Positions 63,307 to 64,000 of a stretch of DNA of 64,000 nt are shown here, piece after piece. Source of the DNA: Bernardetia sp. MNP-M8. GTDB taxonomy: Bacteria; Bacteroidota; Bacteroidia; Cytophagales; Bernardetiaceae. The stretch's first letter is position 1. Each line of letters begins with the position of its first letter. The translations under genes and the position numbers were made by a program. The notes under the pieces were generated by a model that saw only the letters and a program-made list of their open reading frames with translations, did no database searches and had not been told where the DNA came from. The stretch is taken from assembly GCF_037126285.1 (NCBI RefSeq), contig NZ_CP147012.1:4362676-4426675 (forward strand), written 5' to 3'.

Positions 63307-64000
63307 ATGAATGCTACAATTCTTCAAAATTGGAAAAATAATAAGCAATTTCTGTTACTTTTTATTCCTGTACTTCTTTTAGTAAGTCTTATTTTTTTTA
63401 TTCAATCTCCTTATTTTCTCCCTCAATCAGATAATTTAACTTTAGCTATCAGTATTGATTTTGTTTTGACAATTCCGATTATTTATTTTTTGGCAATTCG
63501 AAAAACTAAAATATCTAATCTGACAGCTATTACTTTGATGATTGCAGGTCTTTTTTTAGGATTATATTTCCTGCCAAAAGAAAACCAAGTTTATCTACAA
63601 CTTTTCAAAACCTACTTTTTTCCTGTAATTGAACTAAGTATTTTGAGTGTAGTAATTTGGAAAGTTAGCAGAGCCATTAAGAAATATAGAGCTTTGAAGG
63701 CAAATTATGAAGTAGACTTAGATAAAAACACCACTGACATTTCTTTTGACTTTTTTACAGTTTTGAGAAACAGTTGTGAGGAAATTTTACCAAAACTACC
63801 TGCTTCTTTATTGGCTACAGAAATAGCAGTTGTTTATTATTCAGTTATTAACTGGAGAAAAATCAAAATAAATCCTCTAAAAGAATTTACCTATCACAAA
63901 AACAGTGGAACAGTTGGGCTTTTGGGAGCTTTAGTTTTTATTATTGCTATTGAAACGATTGCTATTCATTTATTGCTGACTCAATGGAGCGTTGTAGGAG
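63307..64000 (+). CDS. hypothetical polytopic membrane protein (cut by window end)
   Basis: An open frame from ATG 63307 (MNATILQNWKNNKQFLLLF) to the window end, 231 codons without a stop, so the C-terminus is missing. Hydrophobic segments at about residues 14-35, 47-68, 80-98 and 115-130, and again at about 210 onward, make it an integral membrane protein with at least four or five helices. A soluble, charged loop lies between (IKKYRALKANYEVDLDK). No family recognised. Confidence 0.65.
   Translation, partial: MNATILQNWKNNKQFLLLFIPVLLLVSLIFFIQSPYFLPQSDNLTLAISIDFVLTIPIIYFLAIRKTKISNLTAITLMIAGLFLGLYFLPKENQVYLQLFKTYFFPVIELSILSVVIWKVSRAIKKYRALKANYEVDLDKNTTDISFDFFTVLRNSCEEILPKLPASLLATEIAVVYYSVINWRKIKINPLKEFTYHKNSGTVGLLGALVFIIAIETIAIHLLLTQWSVVG

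Overview
The window is AT-rich DNA from a Bacteroidota bacterium, most likely a gliding marine Cytophagales species. The reasons are several secreted proteins with C-terminal type IX secretion (T9SS) sorting domains, Bacteroidota-type promoter boxes (TAnnTTTG), a YfiR/DUF4154 protein, a DUF2339 membrane protein, a bacterial GH3 enzyme and a GldM-like protein. The genus is not proven from the sequence; a Bernardetia/Flexibacter-like organism is an inference. I saw no rRNA, tRNA or CRISPR array.

Layout. 0-13 kb: a YfiR-family gene, then three tandem ~1,250-1,300-residue T9SS-exported paralogs, each in its own promoter-gene-terminator cassette. Their C-terminal halves are almost identical and their N-terminal halves diverge. 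13-20 kb: a lipoprotein, a very large outer-membrane-like protein with a palindromic repeat in its coding frame, and a two-gene operon pairing an AAA ATPase with a small PD-(D/E)xK-like protein, a candidate defence module. 20-28 kb: a secreted transglutaminase-like protein, an RhlE-type helicase, a frameshifted small gene, a MITE-like element, a DUF2339 protein and nuoC. 28-35 kb: two more T9SS cargo proteins. 35-45 kb: a dynamin-like GTPase, an SDR enzyme, a DinB-like protein, RluA-type pseudouridine synthase, coaD, a TPR/periplasmic-binding protein, a YqgE/AlgH protein and a GH3 enzyme, with several MITE and palindrome insertions between them.

45-49 kb is the most interesting stretch. Here lies a minus-strand operon of a phosphoribosyltransferase-fold protein, a small winged-helix-like protein, a non-coding segment with three strong hairpins (one with a perfect 22-bp stem), and a retron-type reverse transcriptase with YADD. 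A tyrosine recombinase sits directly upstream. This is the architecture of a PRTase/winged-helix retron (type III in the current retron classification, from memory), with a membrane segment on the PRTase and altered retron signature motifs in the RT.

49-64 kb is mostly housekeeping: a GldM-like protein, purC, a DUF151 bifunctional nuclease, a Nif3-like protein flanked by related palindromes, a cyclic-nucleotide-binding/ParA-like fusion with a degenerate P-loop, a UbiB/AarF kinase, a phasin-like protein, a tandem pair of secreted paralogs, pdhB, and a membrane protein cut by the window end.

The intergenic DNA carries at least three kinds of short repeat: MITEs with 5-bp target duplications, a ~27-bp palindrome found about a dozen times (also inside a gene), and composite elements built from hairpins whose loops are always CTCA or TGAG.
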